This document shows positions 24,201 through 34,994 of a stretch of 64,000 nucleotides of DNA, piece by piece. The DNA is taken from NCBI RefSeq assembly GCF_028502605.1, contig NW_026611594.1:947501-1011500 (forward strand), read 5' to 3'. This DNA comes from Trichoderma breve (taxonomy: Eukaryota; Ascomycota; Sordariomycetes; Hypocreales; Hypocreaceae). The translations under genes and the position numbers were made by a program. The notes under the pieces were generated by a model that saw only the letters and a program-made list of their open reading frames with translations, had not been told where the DNA came from and ran no database searches. Numbering within the stretch: position 1 is the first letter of the stretch; every line of letters starts with the position of its first letter.

Positions 24201-24823
24201 GCAATATCCTCCCACGCATCCAAGTTAGGCGCAATATGCGGCGTTGCTACAAATACCAACTGTTCGATTAGCGAAGCGGCATCATAGTATCGGGGGCTCC
24301 TATTGGCGATGACGATTGCCTGCTTGATTACCAAACCCCCGAGGCCACAGCCTGCCAGAAGGACGCGACGCTTCTTAGGTCCATCCTTTATACAGTCTAG
24401 AAGCAGTCGTGCCTCTGTATCTAGATCGGCTGCGGAGCGGATGGAATTCTTCCTCTGTTGCTGTGAGGGAGCCGCAGCTTCGGTTTCCTCAGATGCTTGT
24501 TCTTGGAGGGTTTCCCGCTCTTGGAAGGGCATAAACTCAAAAACTTCAGCCTCCGGGATAAGCTGCGGAACGATTTGAGCCCAATCTTTAGGCCTAATCC
24601 TATCGAAAGTGGGATCTTTTGATACAGTCTCGCTAGATGCTGACTCTGTCTTTCTTGATTTGCCGTTTGGAGGAAATCCGACGATATAGATGCTGTCACA
24701 ATGAGTATTGGCACTTCTCAACAACCATTCGAAGGCTCCATCGCTGATTGATACTTACTCAAAGACGCCGTGCGAATCTTCGGGACTGAGTCGAGTCAAG
24801 GCCTGTGTTGGGTTCTGTGCCAT
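18205..24823 (-). CDS. NLR-like receptor: degenerate alpha/beta hydrolase, NACHT, ankyrin repeats, SPRY
   Basis: Five exons (24759-24823, 23890-24716, 18831-23831, 18403-18756, 18205-18338) keep one frame and give about 2126 residues. The first intron would be only 42 nt, so the N-terminus is tentative. Residues 20-290 resemble an alpha/beta hydrolase, but the nucleophile elbow reads AGCGLGGLVIKQA: the usual GHSLGG serine is Gly. Around residues 340-560 is a NACHT ATPase with P-loop ITGPPGYGKTTLL; the expected Walker B reads IIVSINNFKHW without the usual acidic pair. From about 836 to 1811 run some 25-30 ankyrin repeats (TPLHIAAKFGYTAIVELLL type). The last two exons encode a SPRY domain (GFQSDDGRIFISAIGD, then GCGIDWNEKMIFFTRNG). 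Such STAND proteins are fungal counterparts of NLR immune receptors, with ankyrins as ligand sensors. Both enzymatic centres look eroded, so it may act as a scaffold or be activated differently. Confidence 0.88.
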
Positions 24824-25602
24824 TTTGCAATGCAGGCAGACGGTTGTGCTATCGTCGAGCTCTGTTAATAGTATTACATTGCCCGATGAGTGGTGACTAA
24901 AGCTCAAGATGTTACCAATAGCGTTCTGGGCAGGCAGGCAGGCAGGCAGGCAGGTGCTCAGACTCGAAAAGAATTGAAGTCTGGCCAATGGATCGGGCAA
25001 CTACCCCTACTTGGTCTTGTGACAAAAACCCAGTAGTTACATGTACCCAGTACACTTACAGATTTAATATGACACTGAGGCAGTTTCTATCTCGGAATGC
25101 TCGAAAAGGGCTAAGATCTGACATCAAGCGTCGTAGATATACACTGAGAAGAAGACTTGCCTAAACAATCCCTTACTGGTGTGGTGGCGCCGGGTCGTAT
25201 GCAAGCAGTGCCCAGGGTTTCCTGGAGGTTTCCACATGGAAGCGAATAGTTTCATAACGCCGCATAGAAGGGATAGAGGGGAAGCAGGTCCATATCACAC
25301 ACTTATGGAAGGGTGAGGACAGTCGCGTGCGTTGCAGCCTGATTCATTTGGAGCTGGAGCGATCTAATTGGTTTGGTCAACCCCATGTGCGGCATAATTG
25401 ACATGGTGTTGGCCAGGAATACCAACCAGCCCATGCCATTCAATTAACTGCCTGCATATTCGGTGACCAGCTGAAAGATCATGCAGACGAAAAGGCAACC
25501 CCTCTCCGCGTGCTGTCCTTTCCTACCCCTCTCAAAGCTTTATTTCCTTATGCCCCTTGGAGTCTTATTTCCTACCCCTCTCGGAGCCTCATTTCTTATA
25601 CC
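24824..25602. other. Intergenic region with a (CAGG)6 microsatellite
   Basis: Holds the receptor promoter and the 3' end of the neighbouring minus-strand gene. A perfect CAGG repeat of six units spans 24931-24954, upstream of the receptor start. At about 25519-25600, directly after the neighbour's stop, a pyrimidine-rich unit of about 24 bp (ATTTCCTACCCCTCTCGGAG type) recurs three to four times with divergence. Confidence 0.5.
24931..24954. repeat. (CAGG)6 microsatellite
   Basis: Six perfect copies of the tetranucleotide CAGG, about 110 bp upstream of the receptor start codon. Likely variable in copy number. Confidence 0.9.
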
Positions 25603-26538
25603 TCATTTTTCATCTGCTGTCACATTTGTCTTGTCTTCTGTCTCCCGCCACTCCCCCCCTTTCCTCTCGTACTTTCTCACAGGGTCCAATTCAATCCATG
25701 CCATGGCGTCACCATAACTCCTGACCATTGCGGCATCCGGCTGTGCTTCCGTGATGCCCGCCACGTCTTGCCAGCCAAGGTAATTTTTGCCCGGGACAAA
25801 TATGACTGGATCAGTTTTGTGATCTACTCCCCTCAGTCTCTTCAATCCGTTCACCCAGGAAAACTTCATGTCAGCCTTGGCTTCAACTTCGAAATAAGCC
25901 CGAAACGCCGAGGTGCCCTCTCGGCGTTGTAGAAGGATTCCGGTGTGGATCTGTTTGACCACCCCTGACTTTCCGTGGCGGCTCTCATTGAGTCTTAGGA
26001 AGACTCCGTTGTTGCTCCCCACCCTCTTCTCCAGCAGCCGGGCGGTACCAGAGAAAGTGGCCTGGTCCGTATAGCCGTAGGAAGACTTTTTGGCCCACGC
26101 TCCATTCGCCGAGCCGCCCACGCAGCCTGGTCCACCCTGGATTCCCATATTGCCGCTGATGTTGACCTCTGCATTAACATCGGTTTGCTTCCACACGTGG
26201 GGGCCATTGGGCCATAGCTCTACCACCTCTGGGTCCTGGCTGCTGAGAGGATCAGTGACATCCTCGAACCGTATATTTACTTCAACGTAGCGGAATCGAC
26301 GTCTGTCATCAATACCCTCGAAGCGGAACTCGAGGCCGATGAATGTCAACAGGCTCGGGGGCTCTGCATGGATGACTTTGTCCAGCGTGATTTTGATGAG
26401 GAATCCGTCCGTAGAATCATCGGTGATGTTCTTACGGTTAGTCTCATCGCCATCTTGCAGTGTGTGCGTGTTGGCATCGCTCTTTTCCAACCCAAGTTGT
26501 ATGGGGATTGTGAATCCTTGTTCTTCGGCGTGGCTCAT
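25603..26538 (-). CDS. Unrecognised beta-rich soluble protein
   Basis: An intronless 311-residue frame starting MSHAEEQGFTIPIQLGLEKS. There is no signal peptide or membrane segment. The sequence alternates hydrophobic and polar residues (FLIKITLDKVIHAEPPSLLT, FRYVEVNIRFEDV, FRAYFEVEAKADMKFSW), suggesting a mainly beta fold, with a Gly-rich middle (NISGNMGIQGGPGCVGG). I do not recognise the family, although it has the look of a conserved fungal accessory protein. It lies between the STAND receptor (same strand) and the intracellular subtilisin, whose start is 669 nt away in the divergent direction, so it could share regulation with the protease. The coding call rests on length, composition and good start context; no function is claimed. 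Confidence 0.7.
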   Translation of the reverse strand: MSHAEEQGFTIPIQLGLEKSDANTHTLQDGDETNRKNITDDSTDGFLIKITLDKVIHAEPPSLLTFIGLEFRFEGIDDRRRFRYVEVNIRFEDVTDPLSSQDPEVVELWPNGPHVWKQTDVNAEVNISGNMGIQGGPGCVGGSANGAWAKKSSYGYTDQATFSGTARLLEKRVGSNNGVFLRLNESRHGKSGVVKQIHTGILLQRREGTSAFRAYFEVEAKADMKFSWVNGLKRLRGVDHKTDPVIFVPGKNYLGWQDVAGITEAQPDAAMVRSYGDAMAWIELDPVRKYERKGGEWRETEDKTNVTADEK

Positions 26539-27207
26539 CTTTACCGTATAGTGCTTAGGTAGTCTTAGAAGAAAAGCGAGGTATGGCAGAGAAGACTCTG
26601 AATGGTTGAGAACTTTGCCAAAAGTGCCTCAGTCTGCAACTTGACAAGAAGGATAAATACAGATCGAACTACCTTATGGAGATATTTGTAATCAAGATAC
26701 TCAAAAGTTGGCTCAGCACAAGGCTATGCCCCTGCCTTTGGACATATCTACTAGGACTTATATATGTATTTTTCGTGGGTCTCTTACCAACCACGATCAC
26801 AGGACTGTTGTCGTAGTCAAGGTACATGTATGTAGGTACTCAGTACATGCAGGCCTGGGTTCGTCAAGCCTCATAACCGGTGGGATTTTGGAGATGCGGC
26901 TGAAGCTCTACAGGGGTGGGCACACGCACCTGCGACACGATTGCTAGCATACAACAGATAATCCCCATCCACAAGCAACCTCAATACCTACATGTTATCT
27001 ACTTTAAGAATATTGACCATTGCGCCAACTGCTACCGGAAGCTTACTGGGTACTAGACTAGCATCTTCTGAAATTTGTATGCTTCGGCTGCATTCGCTCC
27101 ATGGTCCACTGAGGAGATCAGAGCCACCTCTCGCCTTGCGCCAGCATTTCTTCATCATCCACGTATTCAGCTGGGTACCAGCGGGTTGCTGAACTTTTTC
27201 TCTCAGG
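26539..27207. promoter_or_regulatory. Divergent promoter region
   Basis: Between the beta-rich orphan and the subtilisin, which are transcribed away from each other. It holds AT-rich sequence near 26640-26710 and no convincing open frame or strong repeat. Treated as regulatory from position only. Confidence 0.35.
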
Positions 27208-30200
27208 ATGGAACCCGTTCAAGTACTCAGGGTCTCAACAAACGCCCGTGAACCAACATTATCTCTCCAGCGTGCCCAATCCTTCGGTATACGGGAGGGA
27301 CATATGGAACCAAAGAAGCAGAATGTGACGTACCCCAACGACAGCGGAGGAGTGGCAAATAAGCCTACGGAATATGATAAGAAGAGCGAAAAAAAGATCG
27401 AAAAGGATGAAAAGGCCGAAAAGAAAGCCCCAGTTGGTGGTAGCAGGGTTCAGCGACTTCGAAATCTGACCAAAGCTCAGGAATCGCTGGCTGACGAGTT
27501 ATTTGAGGAGGAACTGCCCAAAACCGCGCAAGAAATATTCCGGAAGAACTACGCTGAGAACTCTGAAGTTCTTTCGGAGCAGGGCTTCAATAATCTAAAT
27601 CTATTTGATCAGATCCTGAATCGTCTAGCCGAGGAGGCTAAAGAGACACCTGCCTTGATTCGAGATCCGCCGAGCCGAGTTCGTGAATTTATACAATACC
27701 TGGTAATCAGTCACCCTCAAGTTATTTGTCAGTCGCACGATGAGGGGAACCAAACGAGACTACTCGAGAGAGCGCTCAAGAAGTGCAAGCCCCTGGCCTT
27801 CGACGTCATCAGTCTAATTGTTTCCGATGAGGACCTACAAGCGCTGGAGGAGACGTGTCCATACCAAGTCAATGGAACTTCTGTTTCCAACAAGAATTGT
27901 GCACTTTCACAGTTCTATCTCCCGGGGCCTCTTCGGTCGGAATACGGCAAGAAACAGGAACCGAAGCGATGCCTACATGATCTTGTCGATCAGAAACGGT
28001 TTCTCTCGTGGGCATCCAAGTACAAAGATCAGATAGCAAAGGCCGTCGAGCTTCCAGAAAAGCACAAAGATGGCTATGAGACCTGGCTTCACATCGCTCT
28101 CGAAGACCAAACAGCTTTTAGCACGACAAGAACCCAGGAGGAGATGGAAGACTTCCACAAGAGCTTCTTGAGTCTGATTAGGTTGTGCCCGGACACAGAC
28201 CCGAAGAGAAATCTACTCTTATTCTGCGACAGTGATGGGCGCACACCGCTCCATAGAGCAATTGACCTTTTTAGACATCCTGACATCGATTACGCACGTT
28301 TGTCGCAGGTCATAGAGGTTCTCGTCCGCCGCTGTCCAGAGTCAATCTATGCCAAAGCGCAGTACAAGGATGCCAAACAGCCCGTCCTTTCAAAGACCCC
28401 TTACCGTCTTCTCAAAGACATTCCTATCACTGGCTCCAATGAGAAACGGAAGGAAGCAATGGAAAACGTTGATCGGCTTTTAAAACACGTTTGTATCCGT
28501 AGCAATCGTACTAAGACCGAGAAACAGAAGTATCTCCACGAAAAGCTAGCAGATGGTGAGTGAGACATCTTATTTCGTCTTTCTGTTAACAGAAAAAAAA
28601 TTGACAACTGATCGTCTGACAGCACCGGAGATTCACCTCGATCTTGCCAAGGTGATTGGATCAGGCAAAAAATACATGGACGAAAGAGCACAAAAGGTCA
28701 AGGTGCAACTAGATACCGCGCTCGAGTATGTAAGCCTACCTCAATACCGTATGGAACAAGACAATATTAGTGCCGAGATCAATGCGGTCCCGGAAAAGCC
28801 AGTTATAGACCACGAAAAGAAGAAAGTAGTTGAACGCAACCCGCATGTGGCTATATTCCAGTGGCTGAAAGAGAAGAAAGTCGAGAAGATTTTTAGGGTC
28901 TCGGTCGAAGACCGCGAGCAGGACCAAATACCACATACGGATATGGCCATTCATACTTGGTTGGCGCCGTTTGATGTCGAGATATGGGACTGGAGAAAGT
29001 ATGACATCAGCAGCGAGACAATTCTCAAGGGCGCAGCAAACACCAGGGAGCTTCATCTATACTGGAGCGGAAACGTGGCTGTGATGCAAAGCTGGGCTTG
29101 TAAAAAGGGCTTGGCTCGACTAAAGAAGGTCGGTCCAACATACAAGTATCCTTTATTAAACTTCCTCTCAATCCCGACGTTCCGCAGATAGATGCTTACA
29201 CGGAGTATAGGTTCAATCAATTACTATAGTGTTAGCCGAAAAGGTTTGGCTCTACCCAAAGCGCGTATTCCTATAGCCGGACTAACTTTTGCGACAGTCG
29301 ATGGAAACCGAAGAGGTCTGTCAAGCAGCTTTCGACAATTTTAAAGAGAAGTTTTTGAAGCGACGAAAGAATGATGTTAAAAAAGAGAATATTAAACTAC
29401 GACTTCCACAAGACTCAAATCACCGCGTGTCAGTCGGACAAGACTCAAGCACAAAAGGCTCGACCAATGATTTTCTTGCCTCTGAGTAAGTAGCAGTCAC
29501 TGGAAAAGTTTCTTTTAAGTAGGTCTATGTCTAACTTGGGCTGTAGGCCGGTTTGGATTCGGAAGATGCAAGAGATGATTGACTTGCTATTTACTTTCAA
29601 GAAAGTCCCGAGAGAGGACGTAGTAAAGATTGCGCTCATCGACAAAGGCGTGGATAGAGAAAACCCCGAAGTCCTCGCCATTGAGAGGGGTCAGTCCTTT
29701 TACCACGGAGGAAGGGTCCTGGGGCACGAGGAAACTTGGGACCCTGAGTTCCGGGAGTGGGATGCCCGGCCACCGATTCACGGAACACAAATGGCCATTT
29801 GCATACAGAAAATCTGCCCCATGGCGAGGCTATATGTTGCAAGGATGGATGACTCAAGGTCGGACACGCAAGAATTCACCCTCGAGTCTGCAATCAATGT
29901 ATGAAACCTAACCTCTATACACACCGTGGATATAGACTAATGCTTATTGAACAGGCTATAAACTGGGCCAAGGAGATGGGTGTTAACATCATCTCAATGA
30001 GTTGGTCGTTTAAGGCCAAAGGCGAAGATTACGGTGTCGACGAGATTGCGAACTTCAAGCGAACCATCGCAGAAGCCAAAGCCGACGGCATCCTGTTGTT
30101 TGCCTCGCTAAACGATATGGAAGGTGTCAACATTGATGACTATTATCCCTGCGGCTTGTCAGACGTGTTCAAGATCGGATCTGCAACCAAATGGGGCGAC

Positions 30201-30590
30201 AGAGCTTCGCATAGCCGAACAGGATCCGACTTTATCCTGCCCGGCAAGGACATCTCGTTGCCTGACATTGATGGTCAGATGAAAGAGGTGAGCGGCAGCT
30301 CTATTGCAACTGCGTTTGCTGCTGGCTTGGCCGGCCTTGTCCTTTATGCACTTAGCACGCATCTGAATATCGAGGATGAGGTAGAGGAGTCCCTGAAGAT
30401 GGATCGGTTGAAGCAAGCCAAGTCAAGGGAAGGTATGAACACAATATTTAATATTCTAAGCGGCAATAGGCAGGGCTTGAAGACAAACGATGTGTGGGTA
30501 AGTTTAGATGATAAGTTTCCAGAAAAGCCAGATAAGGGTGAACCCGGCCCAGATATTAAAGATTTTATAAAGAGTATTGTTCCTAAGTAA
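27208..30590 (+). CDS. Intracellular subtilisin-like serine protease (S8) with long N-terminal region
   Basis: Exons 27208-28555, 28623-29128, 29298-29485, 29547-29898 and 29955-30590 give one frame of about 1009 residues. The second intron needs a poor donor (GTCGGT), so that junction is tentative and a small extra exon is possible. The N-terminal 450 residues are charged, with KKSEKKIEKDEKAEKK near the start, and contain an ankyrin-like stretch (SDGRTPLHRAIDLFRHPDID). The catalytic domain is complete: Asp in IALIDKGVD (about residue 712), His in PPIHGTQMA (about 758), Ser in GSSIATAFAAG (about 912), with FASLND offering the oxyanion Asn. There is no signal peptide, so it should act inside the cell. 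Subtilisin domains of this kind also occur as effector modules of fungal STAND receptors, and the neighbour is such a receptor. An active protease is likely. Confidence 0.88.
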
Positions 30591-31105
30591 ATATATATGG
30601 GTTTATTATATAATATATTATTACTGTTCATACTGGCCCTTATAAGTTAGTATGGTAATGAGTTCCTAAGGGATCAACTACAGTATTTCACCATTCGGTC
30701 TCCCGTAGCCACTTAGTCAATTTTTGTGGCAATGCCTCCTTGATTCCTCAGTCGGAAGAAGCAAAATCCAACCATTAATGAGCAAGGCTATTAAGTAGTT
30801 AGATCTTCTCTGCGATTTCGCGACCTTCTAACCAATAACCACCTTGTTGCGAATAAGACGGACAATTTTTCAACTCACATCTCAGGAGCATTGGTCAATC
30901 GAGATGAACGTAAATGAGAAAATAGAAGAAGCATATGTAAGTCATAATGTACGGAAAAACAATGCGTGAGACAAAAGAATCCCTTCCTCCAAAATTTTTC
31001 GTTTAACAGTCTCCAGCTATCTTGGTGTTAATTCTGCTTCTCTTATGAACTTGGACCAGCACTTGTGGGCGACATTCCATGCTCTCGGGCTTATTGTCAC
31101 CTTGC
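30591..31105. other. Convergent 3' region
   Basis: About 500 AT-rich nt between the subtilisin stop and the stop of the convergent chimera. A run of TATATAATATATTATTA around 30607-30622 follows the subtilisin stop. No gene is seen. Confidence 0.4.
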
Positions 31106-33463
31106 TCACTTCCTCAGAGGAGTCCCTATACAGAATCGCTTCTTTAACCGACTTATCAGGTCAGTATCATTGCGAACATTCTCCTTGGCCGTATGTGATG
31201 CAGCTGCCCATTTTGCTTTACGTTCTTTTCTTGAAGCCTCCCAACACTGCTGTCGTGCTTTCTCGTCTTGGGAAGCCTTTTCTTGTTGCTCTTCAGGCAA
31301 ACTCATTATCCAGTCGCGACTTTCATCTCGTCTGTAGAGTTCTTCCATTTTTTCCCATTTTTCCAATTGTTCCAGTTCATGTTGGGTCATCTCGGGACTG
31401 AATGCCTTGGGGGAAGCCACTGCATCAATTAGATAAAACTCAAGGTAATGATTGGCGCGCTTACCATTCTTGTTCTTAAGTAGACGGAGATTGCAAAAAT
31501 AGGAAGAATCATCGTCGAAATGATCCTTGGAATCCATGTCGAAGAAGTGTTCCTCCTGCTCCGAGAATATGTTCATGTTGAACAAATAGCTGTTGCTTAA
31601 AACAACGTCCATGCACAGATCTTCAAGCACATGGAAGGTGCATTGCACTGTTGTTTTACCTACTTTCCACTGTACATCTCGTACAATGCCACTCGTCATG
31701 GTTGTGGATCCATCAGCGAGTTCGACTTCAACCAGATTTCTGACATCAGAGTCAATATCTAGCCCAATCTTCCGGGCAAATGCACCATTGATAAACATGG
31801 CGTCAGAGCCTGTATCCGGAAGTGCCGCAGTCAAATGGCCGTTGATATACCCCCGCAAACGTTGCTTCTTGCCCCCTAGAAAACTCAACGAAAACCGGTT
31901 GAATACCCCAAGAAGCCTGACTTGAATGCGATCGCGGAACTTTTTCAGCGTATTTGTTGCTTGTAAGAAAGAACTTCCTAGAACCAGATCACGAATGCAC
32001 CCGGGGAGGATCCAGCAGTTTATCATGTGCTTCTCTCGTTGCTTGGCAAATTCCCACGGCACTTGTACCATCCCAGGAGACTCTACCACCTTTTCATTGG
32101 CCAGTGTTATCTTTTCTTGTGTCCCAGGAACAGGAAGAAGGCCAAGACGAGAGGCTAATTCTGATGATATGAAGCACTTATCTGCTCCAGTATCCGGAAG
32201 GGCCTCTATGAGCATTCCATTTACCGTCCCAGCCACGTAATATTGTTTGTCTGCGGAGTCGACAAGGGGGTATTCTTGATATATTCGCCTGTTGAGCAGT
32301 TTTTGGGTTAATTGATCCAGAATATTGTGTGACCGCATTCGCGCAGACATGGTAGATTTGGAAACCTGTCTTCGAGAGGCCAGGCCAGAACGTGGACGCG
32401 GATTAGCCAGAAAGAGATCATGATGTTCATGAAGTAATGTGCGTAGGTCAACCAGTGGTGAACCATTATCATCCAAGGACTTTGAATAGTTATACCAATG
32501 TCGAGATACGGCTGCCCATGTTTCATGGTCCCTAGGGTCGTCTTCAAGGGTCATACGGTATCTCCCAATTTCTCCAAGGCATTCAATCCACGTATCTTTA
32601 AATAAAGGTGCCGTCTCATATAATAAAGCCATCGTGCTATACGCAATATAAATAAAATTAAGCATATGCTCAAGAGGAACCGGTAACCTCTGTCTTAAAT
32701 TTTCAAGAAAAGAAAATATTCCATGCCGCCACATTCGCGCAGGCATGCTATATTTAAAAGCTAGTCTTCGAAGAGCCGGACTAGCGGATGGATGCTGACT
32801 GGCTAAGAAAAAATCGTGATGCTCATGAAGTAATGTACGATGAAGGGCGATAAGTGCCTGCCACTGTTCGTTATTTAGCTGCTGGGGCGGGTTTTTGCTG
32901 GCTGATTGAGTATTATCAACTTCAATACACTTGCTCTCCACCATAACTAATCCAGCGTATATCCCTTTAACTTCAGCAACAAGCTGTTCCTGAGATATTG
33001 GTCTGGTTTCAGGTTGCCGAATTAATTGCGTTATAGAGGGGTCTTCGGTATAGGAATCATCTGTCTCAGGCTCCTCCACTTCATGCTGTGCTACCTTGGC
33101 TCGGGATGTCGGCTTAAATCGATTGCCTGGTAGTGATTGTGCTTTGAGCTGAGAAGATCTCAGTAGACCATCGCTGCTTGGGCTCCAAAGTTGGTGAGTG
33201 CTTGAACCTTGCCCACGACCAAATTCTTTGACGTTATCGGCTAGCTGTCTGCCACGTCCTCCCCTAGGCGTAGACGGCAGGGGAGAGCTATCAGAATACC
33301 GGCGCTTCTTTTGATCCTTATCTGCTTCGCTTTTGTGCATCTTGAAGGTCCAGTCATCTGTTTTGCTTTGTCGCATTTCTTGCCCTACTTTCTCTTTCCT
33401 CCCTTCCCCCTCATCTCTCTTTTCGAGCCAATCGGAATAGCTTGCTGGCGTAACCGACGACAT
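31106..33463 (-). CDS. Chimera: EST1-like helical region fused to two retropepsin-like domains
   Basis: An intronless 785-residue frame. Residues 1-150 are disordered and charged. About 195-320 match the EST1/SMG-like helical (TPR) region of fungal proteins: ALIHRTLL-type helices, then SMALLYETAPLFKDTWIECL and GEIGRYRMTLEDD, ending SRHWYN. A degenerate second copy of an earlier segment follows: TLLHEHHDFFLASQHP (about residue 208) recurs as TLLHEHHDLFLANPRP (about 341). Then come two retropepsin-like units, each with an active-site triad: ALPDTGADKCFISSELASRL (about 423) and ALPDTGSDAMFINGAFARKI (about 547), each with a downstream V-L-G-S/V-L-S-N type loop. Retropepsins work as dimers, so a tandem pair could form one active site. 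The C-terminus is charged and helical. The C-terminal half of the usual EST1-type protein is missing, replaced by the protease part. Confidence 0.82.
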   Translation of the reverse strand: MSSVTPASYSDWLEKRDEGEGRKEKVGQEMRQSKTDDWTFKMHKSEADKDQKKRRYSDSSPLPSTPRGGRGRQLADNVKEFGRGQGSSTHQLWSPSSDGLLRSSQLKAQSLPGNRFKPTSRAKVAQHEVEEPETDDSYTEDPSITQLIRQPETRPISQEQLVAEVKGIYAGLVMVESKCIEVDNTQSASKNPPQQLNNEQWQALIALHRTLLHEHHDFFLASQHPSASPALRRLAFKYSMPARMWRHGIFSFLENLRQRLPVPLEHMLNFIYIAYSTMALLYETAPLFKDTWIECLGEIGRYRMTLEDDPRDHETWAAVSRHWYNYSKSLDDNGSPLVDLRTLLHEHHDLFLANPRPRSGLASRRQVSKSTMSARMRSHNILDQLTQKLLNRRIYQEYPLVDSADKQYYVAGTVNGMLIEALPDTGADKCFISSELASRLGLLPVPGTQEKITLANEKVVESPGMVQVPWEFAKQREKHMINCWILPGCIRDLVLGSSFLQATNTLKKFRDRIQVRLLGVFNRFSLSFLGGKKQRLRGYINGHLTAALPDTGSDAMFINGAFARKIGLDIDSDVRNLVEVELADGSTTMTSGIVRDVQWKVGKTTVQCTFHVLEDLCMDVVLSNSYLFNMNIFSEQEEHFFDMDSKDHFDDDSSYFCNLRLLKNKNGKRANHYLEFYLIDAVASPKAFSPEMTQHELEQLEKWEKMEELYRRDESRDWIMSLPEEQQEKASQDEKARQQCWEASRKERKAKWAAASHTAKENVRNDTDLISRLKKRFCIGTPLRK

Positions 33464-33965
33464 TGTTGCTTATTACCTGGCCAAACGCATATTTTAACTT
33501 CTTCGTGAAGATGGAAACGGATATGTAATAGAATGATATCGTTACTGTCCTGGCGCCGATATCTTTGATATGTGGAAAAGGATTATAGGGGAACTGACGT
33601 AAACAATTGTAACAGCTAGGCAGCCGTGCTGCGCCACCTTGGGCTTTGTCTTGGGACTTTCATGCATGCATCTGTACCTATTAGATTCAATCTCGCCAAA
33701 TCCAGACTCCTGCCCAGCCACCGATTTATTTGTGTCTAACCACTAACGAACGCGCTTGGTGACCGCTATGAGCCTTGAGCTTTGTGCAGCCTTATTTGGA
33801 TCTTCATTGATTCATATTCCCCTTCTTGGCGGCAAATCCCTCAGTTTTCAGTCATATTTAAGTACGGGTCCTCGCTTCGTCGAGAGAATTTCTCATTCGT
33901 TACACAGTTGGGTAGGTTGCAAAAATATTGTAGTCACCTAGTCATCATTCTATCCCTGCAGAACA
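33464..33965. promoter_or_regulatory. Divergent intergenic region
   Basis: Five hundred nt between the start codons of the chimera and the DUF6594 gene. GCATGCATGC-like sequence occurs near 33662-33670. No open frame with domain content is present. Probably both promoters. Confidence 0.35.
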
Positions 33966-34994
33966 ATGGCGAGAGCGCGAGATTCAAGCGATAATAAATT
34001 CTTTCATCAGAAAGAGGGATTTGCGCAAGTTGCAAGGTGGATTGCCCTCGACCCTGACAAGGAAACGTCCATCTACCGCAAATTCGACGAGCTTGCAGCC
34101 CGAAATCTGCTGTACTTGCAATCTGAACTCCTAGTTCTCGAGAATAAACTGGATCAACTAGATAGGAGTGATGCCAAAAGCGATGACATGGATCTGGCAG
34201 ATGCTATCATGACATGGGAAACACTAGAGCGACAGTGTAATACCGGTAGTGAGAAAGCACGAGTCCGCATGAACTTAATTGTCAAGATACGAGCTAAACT
34301 AAAAGAATACCGTTCGTTAAACGTCTCATATCACCTCGAGCAACGGCTAATTACTATTTAGATGAAGCACTACTGTTGCAAAGCGAGATAGCAAAATTGA
34401 AGCAGCCTTCCAAGCGTATTCTTGATATATATCGAGAATGGTTCAACAATCCACGACCTGTACTAGGCGGACTTTCCAAAACATTTTTGGATGACCCAAA
34501 TGATCTTGCTGGTCTCCATTCATTGGAGACCGACTATCTATCCAACTTATTAAGGCGTTACTGGCCGTTCAAGGTACGCAATCTGATCCAGATTTAGGGA
34601 AAGTCAGCTAACCACCTATCAGGAAGAGATCTCTCTGGACGATCGCTACAGTATAGGAAGATATTATGAAAAATCTATATCTGCAGCAACTGCCATCATT
34701 ACCATTCTCATAGCTGCATTCCTTTTGGTCGGCCCCATAACAGGCCTCTATTTCGTCGCCAACGATGCCGCCAAGCTTGGTATGCTTGCTGCCTTTACGG
34801 CGTTGTTTGCCTTGAGCGTTGGTCTAATGACTAACGCGAAGAGAGCTGAGATATTTGCATCTACAGCAGCGTAAGTCATCTCGATATTTCCAAGTTAGTA
34901 TTATGCTAAATGAATTTTACATAGCTATGCTGCTGTACTCGTGGTGTTTGTGAGCGGTAACATCTCGAATTCTACGACTTTGCCTGCGACTTGA
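33966..34994 (+). CDS. DUF6594 family membrane protein
   Basis: Four exons (33966-34311, 34362-34573, 34623-34870, 34925-34994) are phase-consistent and give 291 residues. The N-terminal two thirds are helical and soluble: GFAQVARWIALDPDKETSIY, RKFDELAARNLLYLQSEL, then EALLLQSEIAKLKQPSKR. The last third has three close transmembrane helices (ATAIITILIAAFLLVGPITG, then LGMLAAFTALFALSVGLMT, then AAVLVVFVSG). This is the layout of DUF6594, a large and variable ascomycete family with no established biochemical role, often found in accessory regions near STAND and HET genes. The protein probably sits in an internal or plasma membrane with its long N-terminus in the cytosol. The second coding exon starts cleanly with GAAGCACTACTG after TTTAG. 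Confidence 0.85.

Noticed and set aside
31045..31401. Plus-strand open frame opposite the chimera 3' end
   Set aside because: It lies within the minus-strand frame that has domain evidence.
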